Made by a program: the position numbers and the translations under genes
Assembly: GCF_003573695.1 (NCBI RefSeq)
Contig: NC_039366.1
Span: 157,393,072-157,457,071, forward strand
Direction of reading: 5' to 3'
DNA length: 64,000 nt
DNA from: Papaver somniferum
Taxonomy: Eukaryota > Streptophyta > Magnoliopsida > Ranunculales > Papaveraceae
In this document: one piece after another, positions 45,717-58,523 of the stretch
Layout: every line of letters begins with the position of its first letter
Numbering within the stretch: position 1 is the stretch's first letter
Notes under the pieces: model-generated
The model's database searches: none
What the model saw: the letters and a program-made list of their open reading frames with translations, nothing else
What the model was told of the DNA's origin: nothing

Positions 45717-46845
45717 GGATGGTCTTAGGTCTGGGTTAGTCACAAATCCCAACGCAAACAACGCTAGCACTAGCAACAATGGTGGTACTCCAGAAACTAC
45801 TCTTGCTTCCAACATCGGCACTGGTGACACCACTCCTCCTCAAACCAATATTGGAGACAATCCCATCTTCGGCTGGTCTCCCGAAGAAATCAGAGAAAAT
45901 CCGCCTACCATAGGTGATCTCATGAAGGTGCAAGAGACTCTTGCCAAAAATCAGATTGACACGGCTGCAACACAGAAAGAGCTGTGCAATTATCTCAAAA
46001 CTCTCACTGACAAGATGACAGAGAAAACTCGGGAGAAAGGAAAAGCCAAAGAAACATCTTCGCTAGATGATCGTGAAGTCACTTCGATCCATGTAGTAGA
46101 TGATAATGAAGTCCACAAGGATACATATAATCCACCAACAAAGAAACCCGCAGGCTTCATCACTCGTAAGGACATGAAACGCTTCATGGAGGATCGAGGA
46201 AAAGACAAAGCATCATCTGTTCACCGTCATCAACCTCCATATCCTGCTGCTACGCAAAGAATTCCTCTCCCAAAGGGCTACACCTCTCCGACGTTCACAC
46301 TGTACAACGGAACGGGGAATGCTCGAGAACATGCCTCTCGATTCCTGGAAGCACTAGGCGAACACGAACACAACCATGTCGTCTATCTGAAGGAATTCTC
46401 GAAATCCCTAACAGGCCGAGCATACACATGGTACAACAACATTGCACCAGAGAGCATCGCCAGTTCGGGAGAGATGGCTAACGCTTTCTACAGGAAATAC
46501 TTCTTCGTCTCGGAGAAGATTACTCTCTCTGACTTAGGAAGAATGTATCAGAAGAGCAATGAACACCCGAACAATTATGTGAAGAGGTTCAGAGTCCAAG
46601 CTTTGAATGTCATTGAACAACAACTGGTGGACTTGTGCATCAACGGGATGATCCCGATCTACAGAGCCTTGCTGGAAAATCTCTGGTTCCAGACTTTCTC
46701 AGAGCTTCATGAAGCAGCCAAACAACGACCACTGTATCCATTTTACTGGAAAGAGAAAAGTCTGGAAGGTCGAGAAACCTCGAAGCATCTGACGCCTAAT
46801 CAACAGTCAGTACAATCTCCAGCCTTCAACAAACGTTGTTGCTGA
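45717..46845 (+). pseudogene. Gypsy gag (second gypsy element)
   Basis: A frame open from the copia LTR edge to a TGA at about 46843, so its 5' end is lost. N-terminal low-complexity region (N, T, G), then a lysine/glutamate-rich segment, then a gag core: RIPLPKGYTSPTFTLYNGTG, EHASRFLEALGEHEHNH, FSKSLTGRAYTWYNNIAPES and ANAFYRKYFFV. No zinc knuckle before the stop. Tat-like by the style of the core, with low confidence. Downstream traces of the gag tail (LPLPIEEVIELLEIWVQDD) can be read in another frame at about 47005. Confidence 0.75.
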
Positions 46846-47448
46846 AAAGAATGAAAGGAAACCCGAGACACAACATCATAACGCTTCTCCAACATCCCAG
46901 GCTCCTATGAAGGTGCAAAGAAAAGGATAACCAATCTTGAAATGCACAAACCTCGAACCCGACATCGACGAACGGAAATGATCAAACGGGGACTCAAACT
47001 TCCCTCTTCCCATTGAAGAAGTGATCGAGTTACTGGAAATCTGGGTTCAAGATGATGCAATCAAATTGCTCATCAGAGAGATCCAATTAAAGAAAAATGG
47101 AGAATCCCAGGTACTGTCACCTTCATAGATTCATCAATTATCCAACAAGTAACTGCAATATTTTGAAGCACATCTTCAAAGAGAAGGTTAATCCACAATA
47201 GCTTCAACTGGGGACAGAAGGAGTACACAAGAACCCTCTCTCAATCAAAACCTTTGCACTCTCTAAACAACCAGTCAAAGAAGCAATTCAATCGTTGATA
47301 GAGAATATCTGTGAAATTTCTCTACCTGTCTAAGACACAATGGAAAGACATGTTCACAACACCTTGTGTAAGACGTCTGTCCATCCCGGAAATACTCCTT
47401 GAACTTTCATCCATGGAAAAGAAGATGCACGACTGAGGACTGCTTACC

Positions 47449-47844
47449 ACAGTCCATCTCAGAGAAAATAAATTCGGAAGAATGTTGATCGATGCTGACA
47501 CCGCCATTAACATCATTCCACTGAAAACCACAGAGCCGCAGGCATTACTCAACAAGAAGCTACTCGTGATCCCATCTCAATCAGAGACCTTAAAGCTCAG
47601 AAATACTTATGGATACATCACTCTCAAAGTGAACATAAATTCAACAAATCAAGTTTCACATAATCAGGAAGAACCAGGATATGAAATGTTCTTCAGAAAA
47701 GCGTGGATCCACGATGAAAAGATGGCTACTGAAAAGCGCCTTTGGTTGCACATCTCTATAACAAAGAAAGTTCTGATCCAGAAGATTTGGAGGACATTCC
47801 ATCATCAGAGCACTTGGAGGAATTTCAAACTTTTACGAGGATAA
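47449..47844 (+). pseudogene. Retropepsin trace of the second gypsy element
   Basis: RMLIDADTAINIIPLKT near 47480 aligns with the plant gypsy protease motif (V-D-x-G-S-A-x-N-I-x-P-L); the catalytic D is present, but the following G/S positions are changed. The rest of the frame is not recognisable. Confidence 0.5.
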
Positions 47845-50610
47845 AGCAAGAACCTGTAAAAGATGCATAGACATTCATCAAGAGGTTCCGCACTCGGGCA
47901 AGTATCATTCCTTCCATGTCTATGTCATTTATTTCCTCACATGCTATCCTAGCATGGGGACTTCTGCTATCAACTTTACAAGATGTTATGAATGGTAGCT
48001 TCACCGTATTAGTATTTTACAAAGTGGTGAATCTGAAACCTCTCTGAATCGAGCATCTCACTGAGATATTCATTATTGGGATGATGTCCAAGCATGGCAA
48101 AAAACACTTTGGGCATTTCTCCATAGCCTTGCAGGAGTGTTCATGTGTGCCATAAAATCAGAAAGCTCTGATGTCTGCAAAAATGTTGAATCTCACTACC
48201 TCAACGAAAGGGATGCTGAATCAACAGAAGATACTTGGGGCCGAGACGATCAAACCTAAGACATGCTCAATGGATATGACGCTTCAACGCTCAAGCATCT
48301 AATTAACCTTCAAATTGTGCTCCCAATCAAAGAGTACACCTTCAATAATAGCGCCTCTGGCTTTAGCACAAATATATCGACACTGATTCAACACCAGCAC
48401 GATCAAAGTGTAACTGAACTACAATCGATAAGTCTTCATTATCCCATGATAAGGCTTCTGAAGCAGACGCAACATCATTCATACATGAATGGCGCTAACT
48501 CCTTCAACATACACTGGGCAACCTGAGGTGATTCCGTGAAACTTCATCAACGGGATTTCTCTACATCACAAGCTCCTGCACGACTGAGGAACTTCTTCTC
48601 TTCACTGATCATATAAAATCATGGTTCTATCCTTTTCTTTCTCTGAAGCAACTTCGAACCGGCATCAACAAGGATAGCTGGAGGAACTCCATCCATGGTC
48701 TCGGCATCAACAAGAATTTATGGGGAGAATTCAATCGTGATCTCAGCATCAACAACGGTCTCATGAGCAATATCCTCGCTCCATCAACTATCCATTCTCT
48801 GAAGTGCTACTCGATCAATCGGACATCTCCAAACACTAATGATTCATATCAAGATGTGTAGACATGAGAATCTGTTCACATGAAAGTCTTCCCAATGCTT
48901 GCACGACTGGTGGGCACAAGCCAAAGACTTTTACAAGATGTTCTCATCACATTTACCAACGAGATACAACACGCTTCAGGCCATGGGTTTACAAAAACGT
49001 ACCAATGGGTGAGGAATGATACAATACTTCCTCAACTAAAGATGTTCGTCTATGTCTCTACTACAACATACCAAAATGGCGCATTAATAGGACATACGAG
49101 CTGAAAGATATTGTCTTTACCGTCAAGTCTACGAGATCTGAAAAATTTATACGGGATTACAAATTACAAATGTGCGTGCTTCATTTTCTGACTTCTACAA
49201 CTCCAAAATGAGTGATTCTTTTCTCATATGACAACTCAGTCTCTTAGCTTCAAAATTTGGGGTCAAGCATCGAATTCCGACGTCGTATGAGGTTCCTACG
49301 GCTTCCAGGGAATACAACGTGCAAGCAACAATTCTTGGACGGGATTCATAACTTCCACAATCGATCGGCGTCCACCATAGCTAAATCCCTCATCAAGGTA
49401 CTTCCAACTTCGACCACCTATGTCTTTACATCTATTTTTCTACCCAGGTCCTCTATCTAGGTCTTTCCAGAAGAAGGAAAAACGAAAGAGAGAGATTCAA
49501 CAAAATACTGGGGACTAACGGTCCACTGATCATGACGATCAACTTCACAATCCGGGACTCGTGGTGCCGGACTCTCCAGTGCTAATCAATCATCGTAAAG
49601 GAATGTTACCACCGGAACATGCCACCATTGTCATTACATCATCCCCTCTTGAGAGCAACCTTAGTTATGGTCCCGTGACCAGGGTTCCAGAAGTGATGTT
49701 TCTACGACTGACAGAAACAAGACGGCACTGCAAGCACGATGCTCATGTATCAATCAAGGGGTCCTGATCTCAAATGAATCAATGCCATTAAAATCCTTCA
49801 TAAACCGTTCCAGACACAAGCGAGTGGTCTAAAGACACAACATGAGTGTTTTACAACAAGCTCGCCTGAGATGATTTTACACTGTTACACACAAAGCAGA
49901 AAGCTGGGAGAAATTGGTGAAGAATCTAGGGATGGGTCATATACCATTCTGTTCGTATGCATGTCCTCTACAATATATCCAAAATTCAAAGAAATTGGAT
50001 AAACGAGCAAAAAGATGTGGCCAAAACCTTGGATTACATGACAGCTGAAAATTTTCTGAAAACCTCCTGGAAGTTTACTGTTTCGTCAATTTAGCCCCTT
50101 AAACGTGCTCCAAAGACGAAAATATTCTTCTCTAAAGCTTGGAAATTTTCTGAGGATGAAGAAACATGGGTAGATCACAAAAATCCGACATCGAACGAAG
50201 ATTCTACAACAATTTAAATGAAGACCTAACTTCTGAATTTTCTGATGACGAATTATGACGAAATTCTTCATTCATACACATCTGAATCAGGAGCTACACC
50301 ATCAACACAAAGCCGAACTTCATCTTCAGCCGATAGTCTCACTTGCTGAAGTCGGCGGTGCTTGAGCTGATGAGGGACGACTCCCAGATGATCGAGAGAC
50401 ATACAATGTGTCAGCTTTCCAATGTCTCTGAAAGGCTGATTCACCTCGACATGAGCATCTGCAGAAGTCTTCATCTTTGACTTGATATTTTTGGAGCGTT
50501 TCCCGGAAGATCCTGAAGAGTGGTTGTAACCATAAATCACCGCTATCTGAGGCAAAAGACAAGGAGTCATGGATATAATAACAATACACGTTAAAATGGT
50601 AATCCTCAAC
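47845..50610 (+). pseudogene. Decayed pol region of the second gypsy element
   Basis: 2.8 kb between the protease trace and the LTR-like DNA, where RT to integrase would be expected. No RT or integrase motif survives in a readable form. The boundary at the right is uncertain. A minus-strand frame at 50268-50609 starts at ATG and has 113 codons, but no domain. Confidence 0.35.
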
Positions 50611-51880
50611 TCATACCTATTTACGGTTTCACAAACTTAGTGATAATAACGTAAAAACCTCGAAAAACTTGCTCGTTTCTTCAAACTTGCCAAGACGAGC
50701 AAAAAATTCATTATTTAAAGTCAACACCTGACTTTTCATGAAACTATGAATAATTCACATAAACTTTCATGTGAACATTCGCTGATTTTCTACATGTGTG
50801 CATACACTATAAAATCACCAAACTCATACATACATTATTTCATCACATATACAATTGTTTGCTTTCAGCGATTTCTCAAAAATCATAAATTGATTTACAT
50901 AAAACCGCGAAAAACCCACGTAAATTTTAATGTGTGAACATCCACTGATTTTCCAAAAATTGGACAGACGTCCATTCTACAATTGTGAAAACTCGGACAT
51001 TATTTCACCATGTATGATTGTCTACTTTCAACAGTTATTCAAAATCAAAACATTGATTTTACAAAAAATATTTTTAACGTGAAACTCACGTAAATTTGAA
51101 AATATACATTTTGCTCCCTCATGCGAGCATCCGTCTTTGAAACAAGAGCATATTTTCAAAAATAAAATTTTTCATGAAAGCTCATGGACAAAATTTTATT
51201 ACTAACAGACACGTCTAAAAAAGAAAAAAAAAATTTCTCTCCAACGAGCAAAACGAGAGTTATTCCATTTTGTGAAATCTCACATATTTAAAAGAAAATA
51301 AAATTTTGGTTTTTGTGAAAGCTCATAGACAAATTTTTTATCTTTAGACTCGGGACTATTTTGTTTGTTTCTTAAACTAACGAACGAATTCTGTTCCTAA
51401 AACATAGATTTCCTTTTGGGCTCGGGCCCGCAAACGCTGAACCGACCAAAACCGAATGACCGACCAAATCAGCAGTGTTCCATCTCCTCATACTCACGAG
51501 ATGACACTCTATCACACTATCAGGATCTTCACCTGAACATTTGCTCGTACATGACACCATTGGAGCAAATCGAGGATTCTGAAAATGCCTTTGTAGACCG
51601 AGTTCAACCATTGATCCCGTCGACTGAAAATCACCATTTAATGCTTACTGCAGAACATGACTGTTCTCCACTAAGCAGGGGACTTAATGTAGATGGTGGA
51701 TTTTCAACAAAGGACAAAACCGTAAAATCACGATACTTCATGCTTCTAACACGACTTTCAGGCATCTGATGATTCATATTTTACGAAGCCATGATGAATA
51801 TGTCTTTCGAAAAGCCTCTACTAGTTGAGCGTTCGATCCCTGGCATTTCATTGTGCCCTCTATGTAGAATAACGTAATTG

Positions 51881-52160
51881 GGCGGTTCTCCGAGAGATTG
51901 AGAGCAATAATTCCTTCAGGACGTCGGTGATACTCACTGTTCCCTGACTACATGAGAGAGACCCCCCTCTAAATAGAAGAACGATTGGGCGATTCTCCGT
52001 AAGATTGAGAGCAATAACGCCTTCAGGACGTCGGTGACACTCACTATTCCCTGACTATGTAGAGAGACCGTGTATAGATCCAGGCGGTTCTCCGTAAGAT
52101 TGAGAGCAATAACGCCTTCAGGTCGTAAGCGAACACCCGTGACTCCCTGAGTATGCACCA
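51881..52160. repeat. Minisatellite, three copies of about 95-107 bp
   Basis: GGCGGTTCTCCG.. starts at 51881, 51988 and 52083. Each unit carries AGATTGAGAGCAATAA, CCTTCAGG.CGT and ACTC.CTGA. Confidence 0.85.
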
Positions 52161-52216
52161 TTCAGAATGGATGTGACGCTAATATCCTTTCTGCAATATA
52201 TTAATTCTGCCGTGAC

Positions 52217-52575
52217 ATTCACCACTGAATTCCCAAAATGATCTATTTCTGCTCCTATTCCATGGTCGAATCCACGACCTGATCCCATGGAATGGCAATA
52301 AACAATTATCTTTTGCTCCAATTTCATGAACGAATCCACGACTTGATCTCATGGGATAGAAATAAACAAGTATATTATATTATCTCGTTACCCCGATTTC
52401 ATGATCGAATCCACCGCTGATCTCATGGAATGGTAATAGGTAATTTTATTATTCCGAATTCATGGTCGAATCCACGGCTGATCCTATGGATTGATAATAA
52501 AAAACTATTCACTTTTATTACTCAGATTCATGAATCATTCTCCACTGAATTTCATAAATTAGTAATAAATACTCA
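52217..52575. repeat. Minisatellite, about five copies of 61-75 bp
   Basis: Units around CATGGTCGAATCCACG..TGATC at 52261, 52325, 52400, 52461 and (degraded) 52529, each ending in a GGTAATAAA-like tail. A degraded unit precedes at 52217. Confidence 0.8.
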
Positions 52576-52798
52576 ATAATCGGGCATCTGGACTACCACT
52601 GAGTAAGCCCCATAAAATGGTGCAAGTGCACTCGACAATGATGCACGAACGAGCACCCAAATGCACGAATGAGCATGCGAAAACATGGAAAAATGAGGAA
52701 TCCTGCATAAAATAGGAGAGAGAAAATAATAACATTAAAATAATGGAGAAGCGCCCATAGGTCGGGCCCACCGGCCGGCCGACCGTGCCTTAGCCGTG

Positions 52799-53570
52799 GC
52801 CGGTCCCATGCTTCCTCCATTATTTTTCCTTATTTTTGTTGCTTTCATGAACTCATGAAGACTCCTCCATTCTAACAACTTTCCTTGTTTGAGCAAAACT
52901 CATGGTTTCTCCATATTTTCGTGGTTTCATGAAAAATAATAATATAAAATAGGGAAAGGTGTTGTGGGACCGCGCAACTTAGCCAGCCGACCATACCCTT
53001 GCCGTGGCCGGTCCCACACATTGCAATCCCTTATCTTTCATAAATTTTTATTTTTCCCATCTTGTGAAACTTCCCTGTTTCAGCAAAAAATCATGGTTTC
53101 TCCATCTTTTCTCAAATATTGCGCAAACCATGAAAAAGCCAAAAGTCAACATGGTCACACGACCGACTAGGTCACTCAGGAAAATATAGTAAAATATTAT
53201 TATTTTAATATTCACAAAATATTGATCAAACGAGCATACTTGCTCATTCGAGCAAAATCGAGGATTTCAGTCAAAGATCGAGCTCTTCTGAAAATCCAAA
53301 ATATTGCTCAAACGCACATAAAAAAATACTGAAACTCTGAGTACGGAAACACGGACATCATGGTAACACGTGCATGCCTTCTTAATCGACCAAGGTCATC
53401 CCTAGGGCTTGCACAAAGCCGGTCCCACACGTTTTCACACTTTTGACCTAATTTGCGCAATCGCTCATATTGGGTTCAAACTCTTCACAACCAACTCAGA
53501 GTTTGTGAAAACGCCCATCAGCGGTCCCACGACTACCAAGGGCCGGTCTCATGCTACCTTGGTCGGTCCC
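52799..53570. repeat. Scattered GGCCGGTCCCA motifs
   Basis: GCCGGTCCCA at 52799, 53007 and 53418, variants near 53521, 53541 and 53562, and again at about 61578 on the other side of the inserted element. GC-rich islands in AT-rich DNA. Confidence 0.7.
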
Positions 53571-53611
53571 TCACTTTTCTATAATTAGGTTTTATCACCT
53601 AATGCTCAATC

Positions 53612-53616
53612 CAGCA
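53612..53616 (+). repeat. Probable target-site duplication CAGCA (left)
   Basis: The other side reads TAGCA (61451-61455), four of five bases equal. Confidence 0.6.
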
Positions 53617-54087
53617 TGTAGGATCAGAATCTCGCAGCAATAATGCCTCAGCGAAATTATCAACAACACAACACAACAGCGTCGCAGAATAATTTTAGAA
53701 GTGACATAATAAACGACGTCAGCTAAAATCATGAGAAGAATGTAATGATTCTGCGAAAATTAGAGAGTTTGAGAGATTAACATTTGTAAGGTTGCGAGAA
53801 TGTCGCAAGTCATATCCGAAAATAAAGGACAGATTAGTTGTCATCCACTATGAATTTCCCTATAAATAGTCGTTTAGTTGTAAAGGAGAAGGGAGAGATC
53901 TTTTTTGAGTAAGAAACAAGTAAATAGGAGAGAGAAAATCTAGAGCAATGGTTATTCTTGATTCCTTTATCTTTTCTTGTAAGATTGTTCAAAGATTCAT
54001 CAATAAAATTAAGATTGTTAATCTAAAATGATTTGAGTGTTAATGAAATCATATGAGGGGTGTAGTGTAGGATTTCCTGCAACTACA
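53617..54087 (+). repeat. 5' LTR of the Tat-like element
   Basis: TGTAGGATCAGAATCTCGCA...CAACTACA. TATA box CTATAAATA at 53860-53868. Confidence 0.92.
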
Positions 54088-54090
54088 TAA

Positions 54091-54107
54091 TGGCGCTAGA
54101 AACAGGG
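54091..54107 (+). promoter_or_regulatory. Primer-binding site
   Basis: TGGCGCTAGAAACAGGG, three bases after the LTR. Shares TGGCGCTAGAA with the element at 1-12004; tRNA not identified. Confidence 0.65.
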
Positions 54108-54108
54108 A

Positions 54109-57100
54109 ATGCTTGATGCGGGAATCATAAGAGAAGCTAAATACCCAGAATGGATAGCGAATATGGTCATCGTCCCAAAGAAAAACAAAGGAATAAGGAT
54201 TTGCATAGATTTCACTGATTTAAACAAAGCTTGCCCTAAAGATAGTTTTCTGTTACCAGATATTCCTCAAATGGTGGAATCCGCAGCGGGAAATGATAGG
54301 GTATCGTCTTTAGATGGGTACAAAGGGTATAATCAAATCCCTCTCGCTGAAGAAGATCAAGAACATACTGTTTTCTTCGCCCCTGGAGGTTTATATTGTT
54401 ACACGAAAATGACATTTGGTTTGCGAAATGCGGGAGCGACATACCAAAGAATGATAGAGAAGGTGTTCGCAAAATGGATACACAAAACATTAGAAGTATA
54501 CGTGGACGACATGTTAGTAAAGAGTAAAGAAGCCAAAGACCATGTACAGGACCTGAGGGAGATTTTTGAACAAATGTTGCGGTACAACATTAAACTGAAT
54601 CCTGAGAAGTGCACTATTGGAGTTGCATCGGGAAATTTTTTAGGCTATATTGTATCAAAATAAGGAATACAGGTTGATCCAGAAAAAGTGCAAGCAATTC
54701 GTGGCATGCCAACACCAGCAACGATAAAAGATGTACAGAAGTTGAATGGACTTCTAGCTTCGCTGGGGAGATTCATTTCGCGATCATCAGACAAATGCAA
54801 ATATTTTTTCGATATACTCAAGAAGGGTGCGAAATTCAAATGGATTGATGAATGCGAAAAAGCTTTTCAAGGGATCAAAGAACATCTTATGAATACAACT
54901 ATTTTACAAAAAGCAGAATCAGAAGAAGAATTATTGATCTATCTTGGGACGACGTCGCATGCATTAAGTGTTGTGTTATTGCGAGTAGACGCACGAGTGG
55001 AGAAACCCATTTATTACATTAGAAAAACTTTTAATACTGCCGAGAAGAATTACTCAAATATTGAGAAGTTGATCTTAGCATTAGTTTATGCATCATTTAA
55101 GCTCCGCATATATTTTCAAGCGCACAAGATAAAGGTATTAACGAAAGTACCAATTGAATCAGTGATGAAGAATTCTAAAAGATCAGGAAGAGTGGAGAGA
55201 TGGAATGCACAAGTAGGCCACTTTGATATTAAATATGAAATTTTGTCTTCACCAAAATCACAAGTTGTTGCAGATTTCTTGGCAGAATTTCCTTTAGAAG
55301 AAGACGAAGCGGTAGAAGAAATGATGGATATAGAAGAAGAACACGAAGATCCAAAAGATTTATTAACAAAACCAAATAGATGGGAGATATTGGTAGATGG
55401 ATCATCAAATGGAGAAGGCAATGGAGTTGTAGTTGTTTTAATTTCGCCAGAAGGAATAAAGATGGCTTTTTCATTTAGATTGGAATTCGCGTCCACTAAT
55501 AACGAAACGGAATATGAAGCTGTGCTACATGCCTTAAAATTCGCAATAGAAATGAAACTAGAAAATGCCAGAATCACTAGTGATTCGCAGCTAGTTATTC
55601 GCCAAATAAAAGGAGGGTATACTACAAATGAACCATCCTTGAAGAAATACAAGAAGCTCGTTGAAGAATTGTCAGCGAAAATCCCAAAAATAAAATGGAG
55701 GCACATTTCAAGGAAGGATAACAAACTTGCAGACGCTTTTGCTTTCATCTCAAGTATGATGACAGATCCAACTGTGAGATGCATAAAAATACAAACACTT
55801 CTGTCACCATCAATCAATAAAGAAGAAGAAGAAGTGGACGTGATGATAATAGACGGTGAAGAAGAAGAACAAACGAACAATATCGCATATTGGAGAACGG
55901 AACTTCATGCATATTTTGCGAAAGGAGAAACACCAAGAAATAGATTGGAAACACACAAGTTAAAAATCCGCGCAACGAATTATGAATTAAGAGATGGGCT
56001 GCTATACCGAAAATCCTTTAATGGACCATCACTCAGATGTTTGACACGAGAGGAAGGAGAAAAAGTGTTAAAAATGTTGCATAGTGGGGATGCTGGCAAT
56101 CATAGCGGGGGAAGATCTTTGGCACATAGAGAAAAAATGCAAGGCTATTACTGGCCATACATGCACGAAGATGCAAAACAAATATCAAGACGTTGCGAAG
56201 ATTTTCAACGACATGGAAAGAAAATACATGCACCTGGAGCAACATTGTTATCTTCAACCAGTGTGTGGCCTTTTAGAAAGTGGGGGTTAGATGTTGTGGG
56301 GCCATTTTTACCAGGTTCTGGACAAAGAAGATACTTAATAGTCGCAACAGATTATTTCACAAAATGGACAAAAGTGAAGGAAGTACAACATATTCACGAC
56401 AAAGATATATTTACATTCATATTCGAAAATATCATTTGCAGATTCAAAATTCCTGCGCAGTTGGTATCTGATAATGGGAAACAGTTTGAAGGACAGAACA
56501 TAGAAATGTTACTTAATGCATTTAAGATAAAATGTGGAAAGTCTACTCCTTTGTATCCACAAGCTAATGGGAAGGTAGAAGCAACAAACAAAACAATTAC
56601 AGATATATTAAAGAAGAAATTGGAAGGGCATCACAGAGCATGGTACAAACAAGTACATAATGCAGTATGGGCTTATAATACAACTAGAAGAGAAGCTACT
56701 GGAATGTCACCTTTTTGTTTAACATACGGAGTTGAAGCGGTGTTACCAACAGAAGTTTTTATGCCGACAACAAAGAGAGAAGCTTGGGAGAAAAATCTTA
56801 GTGCGGGTTTGATCTTAAACAAACTTGATGAATTAGAAGAAAGAAGAGAAAAAGCTTTACAACATATGGAGAATTATCAGCGAAGATTAACCCGAGAATA
56901 TAATAAACGTGTCAAAGTACGCGAATTCCAACCAGGAAATTTAGTTCTGCGAGAGACACCAATATATCAGCGAGAAAATGGTGGAAAATTAGCGAAAAAA
57001 TGGGATGGACCTTACATCATTAATGAGATAGTTGGAACAAGAGCTTATAGATTAATGGATCCAGAAGGTAGAGATGTTGGTCATAGACTTGACAGACCAT

Positions 57101-57135
57101 GGAACAGGTTGTACTTAAAAAGATATTATCCGTAA
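54109..57135 (+). pseudogene. Pol: RT, RNase H, second RNase H, integrase; one stop
   Basis: 1008 codons in one frame with a single TAA at 54661-54663. RT: DFTDLNKACPKDSFLLP, MTFGLRNAGATYQRM, active-site YVDD at codons 131-134. Then the Ty3-type RNase H (EKPIYYIRKTFNTAEKNY), where the usual first acidic residue is missing (LIYLGTTSH). A second, complete RNase H follows (VDGSS near 55393, NETEYEA, TSDSQLV, KDNKLADAFA), the double arrangement typical of the Tat lineage. Integrase: HHCC finger at 56080-56215 with the last Cys replaced (CEDFQRH), catalytic GLDVVGPF, SDNGKQF and NGKVEATN (D, D, E all present), and a C-terminal domain with KKWDGPYII. The RT N-terminus starts late because gag, protease and the first RT strand are deleted. 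The start ATG is accidental. Confidence 0.92.
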
Positions 57136-58520
57136 GAAGCTTTGAGAAGTTATGGATTCTGAAAGAATAATTGCAAGATTATTCATATCAAAACAAGATC
57201 ATGATGTGCGAAACTTTCGCAGAGATAATCACAGAACAATGACATAAAAGAAAGGGGCGAACCTTTATGGCGTACACCCTAGTTCGCGAATAAAATTTCG
57301 CAAGAGGAAAATGTAAGACCTAAAGTACGTCATATAAGGGGGTACTTGTTGTATGGCTCAGGGAAGGCTACACCGGAACCTGAGTCATGGATATTTTGGG
57401 TCAATAAAGCTCATCCGGGAGATGCACCTTGGATTCTCAGCTTAAACATATGACTTAGGTTGGGCGACTAAGGTAATAAGGACTCTCCCAAGGAGTGCAT
57501 ATCTGATCAAGGCGCCGAGGTACACGGTTGAGTCAAGAGTGCCAGGGGCGTTTGAAGCGTACCTTTCCATTCTTGAAAAGTCTTGGCTTATACTGCACTC
57601 GGCCTGAAGAAAACCCCACTTAGGGTGCAGTCTCGTAACCATAAGTCCTATAGGTAAAAGGGATAAGAGGCTGCGAAAACAACTGGTTGTTGTTAAGACT
57701 GGATGGGAGGAGCTAACCTTGTATGGTAGAAGTACGCCTCCTTGAAGGGGCAACCAGGGGTGAGATAAGGGCCACACCCTCCATTAGGGAGCTGATAAGT
57801 GTCTTAAGACGCAAATGTCATGATGATTTTTATTCGCAAGGGTATTAAGGCTTGTCATATTTGTGCAACAATCCTGAAGAGGCAATAATACAAAAGAAAA
57901 AAATAAGATGAGATCAATGGGTTTTCGCATGAAAGTGCGAAGACGTCCTGCGATTTCGTCGCAAGACGACAATGTCATGGGGGTTTATTTTCGCAAGAAT
58001 ATTTAGGCCTGTCATATTGTCGCAACATTCCTGAAGAGGCCATAATACAAAAGAAAAAGTTAAGGCAAGATCAATGGGTTTTTGCATGAAAGTGCAAGGA
58101 CGTCCTGCGATTTTGTCACAATGACAAGAGGTGGCATAATAAGACCTTTAATTAGGAAGGCAAAATAAGACCACATGATAAAACAAATTATTTATAAGTA
58201 TTCATAACAGATTATTTTTCGCAAGAAAGGATAATGAGAGGCAAGTATGGGGATCAAAAACAAGAAGCATTATCCTCACCAGCAAAATAAAAAGGGAAAA
58301 TTGATTCAAAGTTGGTTGAAGAATATTATTCGCAAAAAGTAATAAAGATAAGACAATTCAATAAGATAGAACTAGATAAGAAGCTCATGCTTCAATTAAT
58401 TCCAGTAGAAGGAGATAATAGACGTCTTCGCCAATGTTCTCATTACGCAAGCCTCTCCTTCATTTCGATTCCGATCTTCGCCTTGATTATCGCCGACAAT
58501 TACTCTTCAGAAGAGATTTC
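57136..58520 (+). other. Non-coding DNA after pol
   Basis: No supported gene. Contains a tandem duplication (next entry) and frequent TTCGCAAG words, which also occur in the antisense gene region. Confidence 0.6.
57808..58130. repeat. Tandem duplication of about 157 bp
   Basis: AATGTCATG at 57814 and 57971; both copies share CAACA.TCCTGAAGAGGC, GATCAATGGGTTTT and GGACGTCCTGCGATTT-like text. Confidence 0.85.
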
Positions 58521-58523
58521 TTT

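Larger units (their letters stand above)
50611..53616 (+). repeat. Long non-coding, LTR-like DNA, left part
   Basis: AT-rich, without genes, full of short words such as GAGCA and TGCTC. It continues at 61451 after the insertion of another element. Its place after a decayed gypsy pol and the TATA box at 62625 suggest a very long LTR, but I have no second copy to prove it. Confidence 0.35.

Noticed and set aside
50268..50609. 113-codon minus-strand frame as a gene
   Set aside because: No domain, two overlapping frames in the same place, and no promoter or partner evidence.
55116..55880. 254-codon minus-strand frame in pol
   Set aside because: Shadow of the plus-strand RNase H region; serine-rich text from reversed acidic codons.
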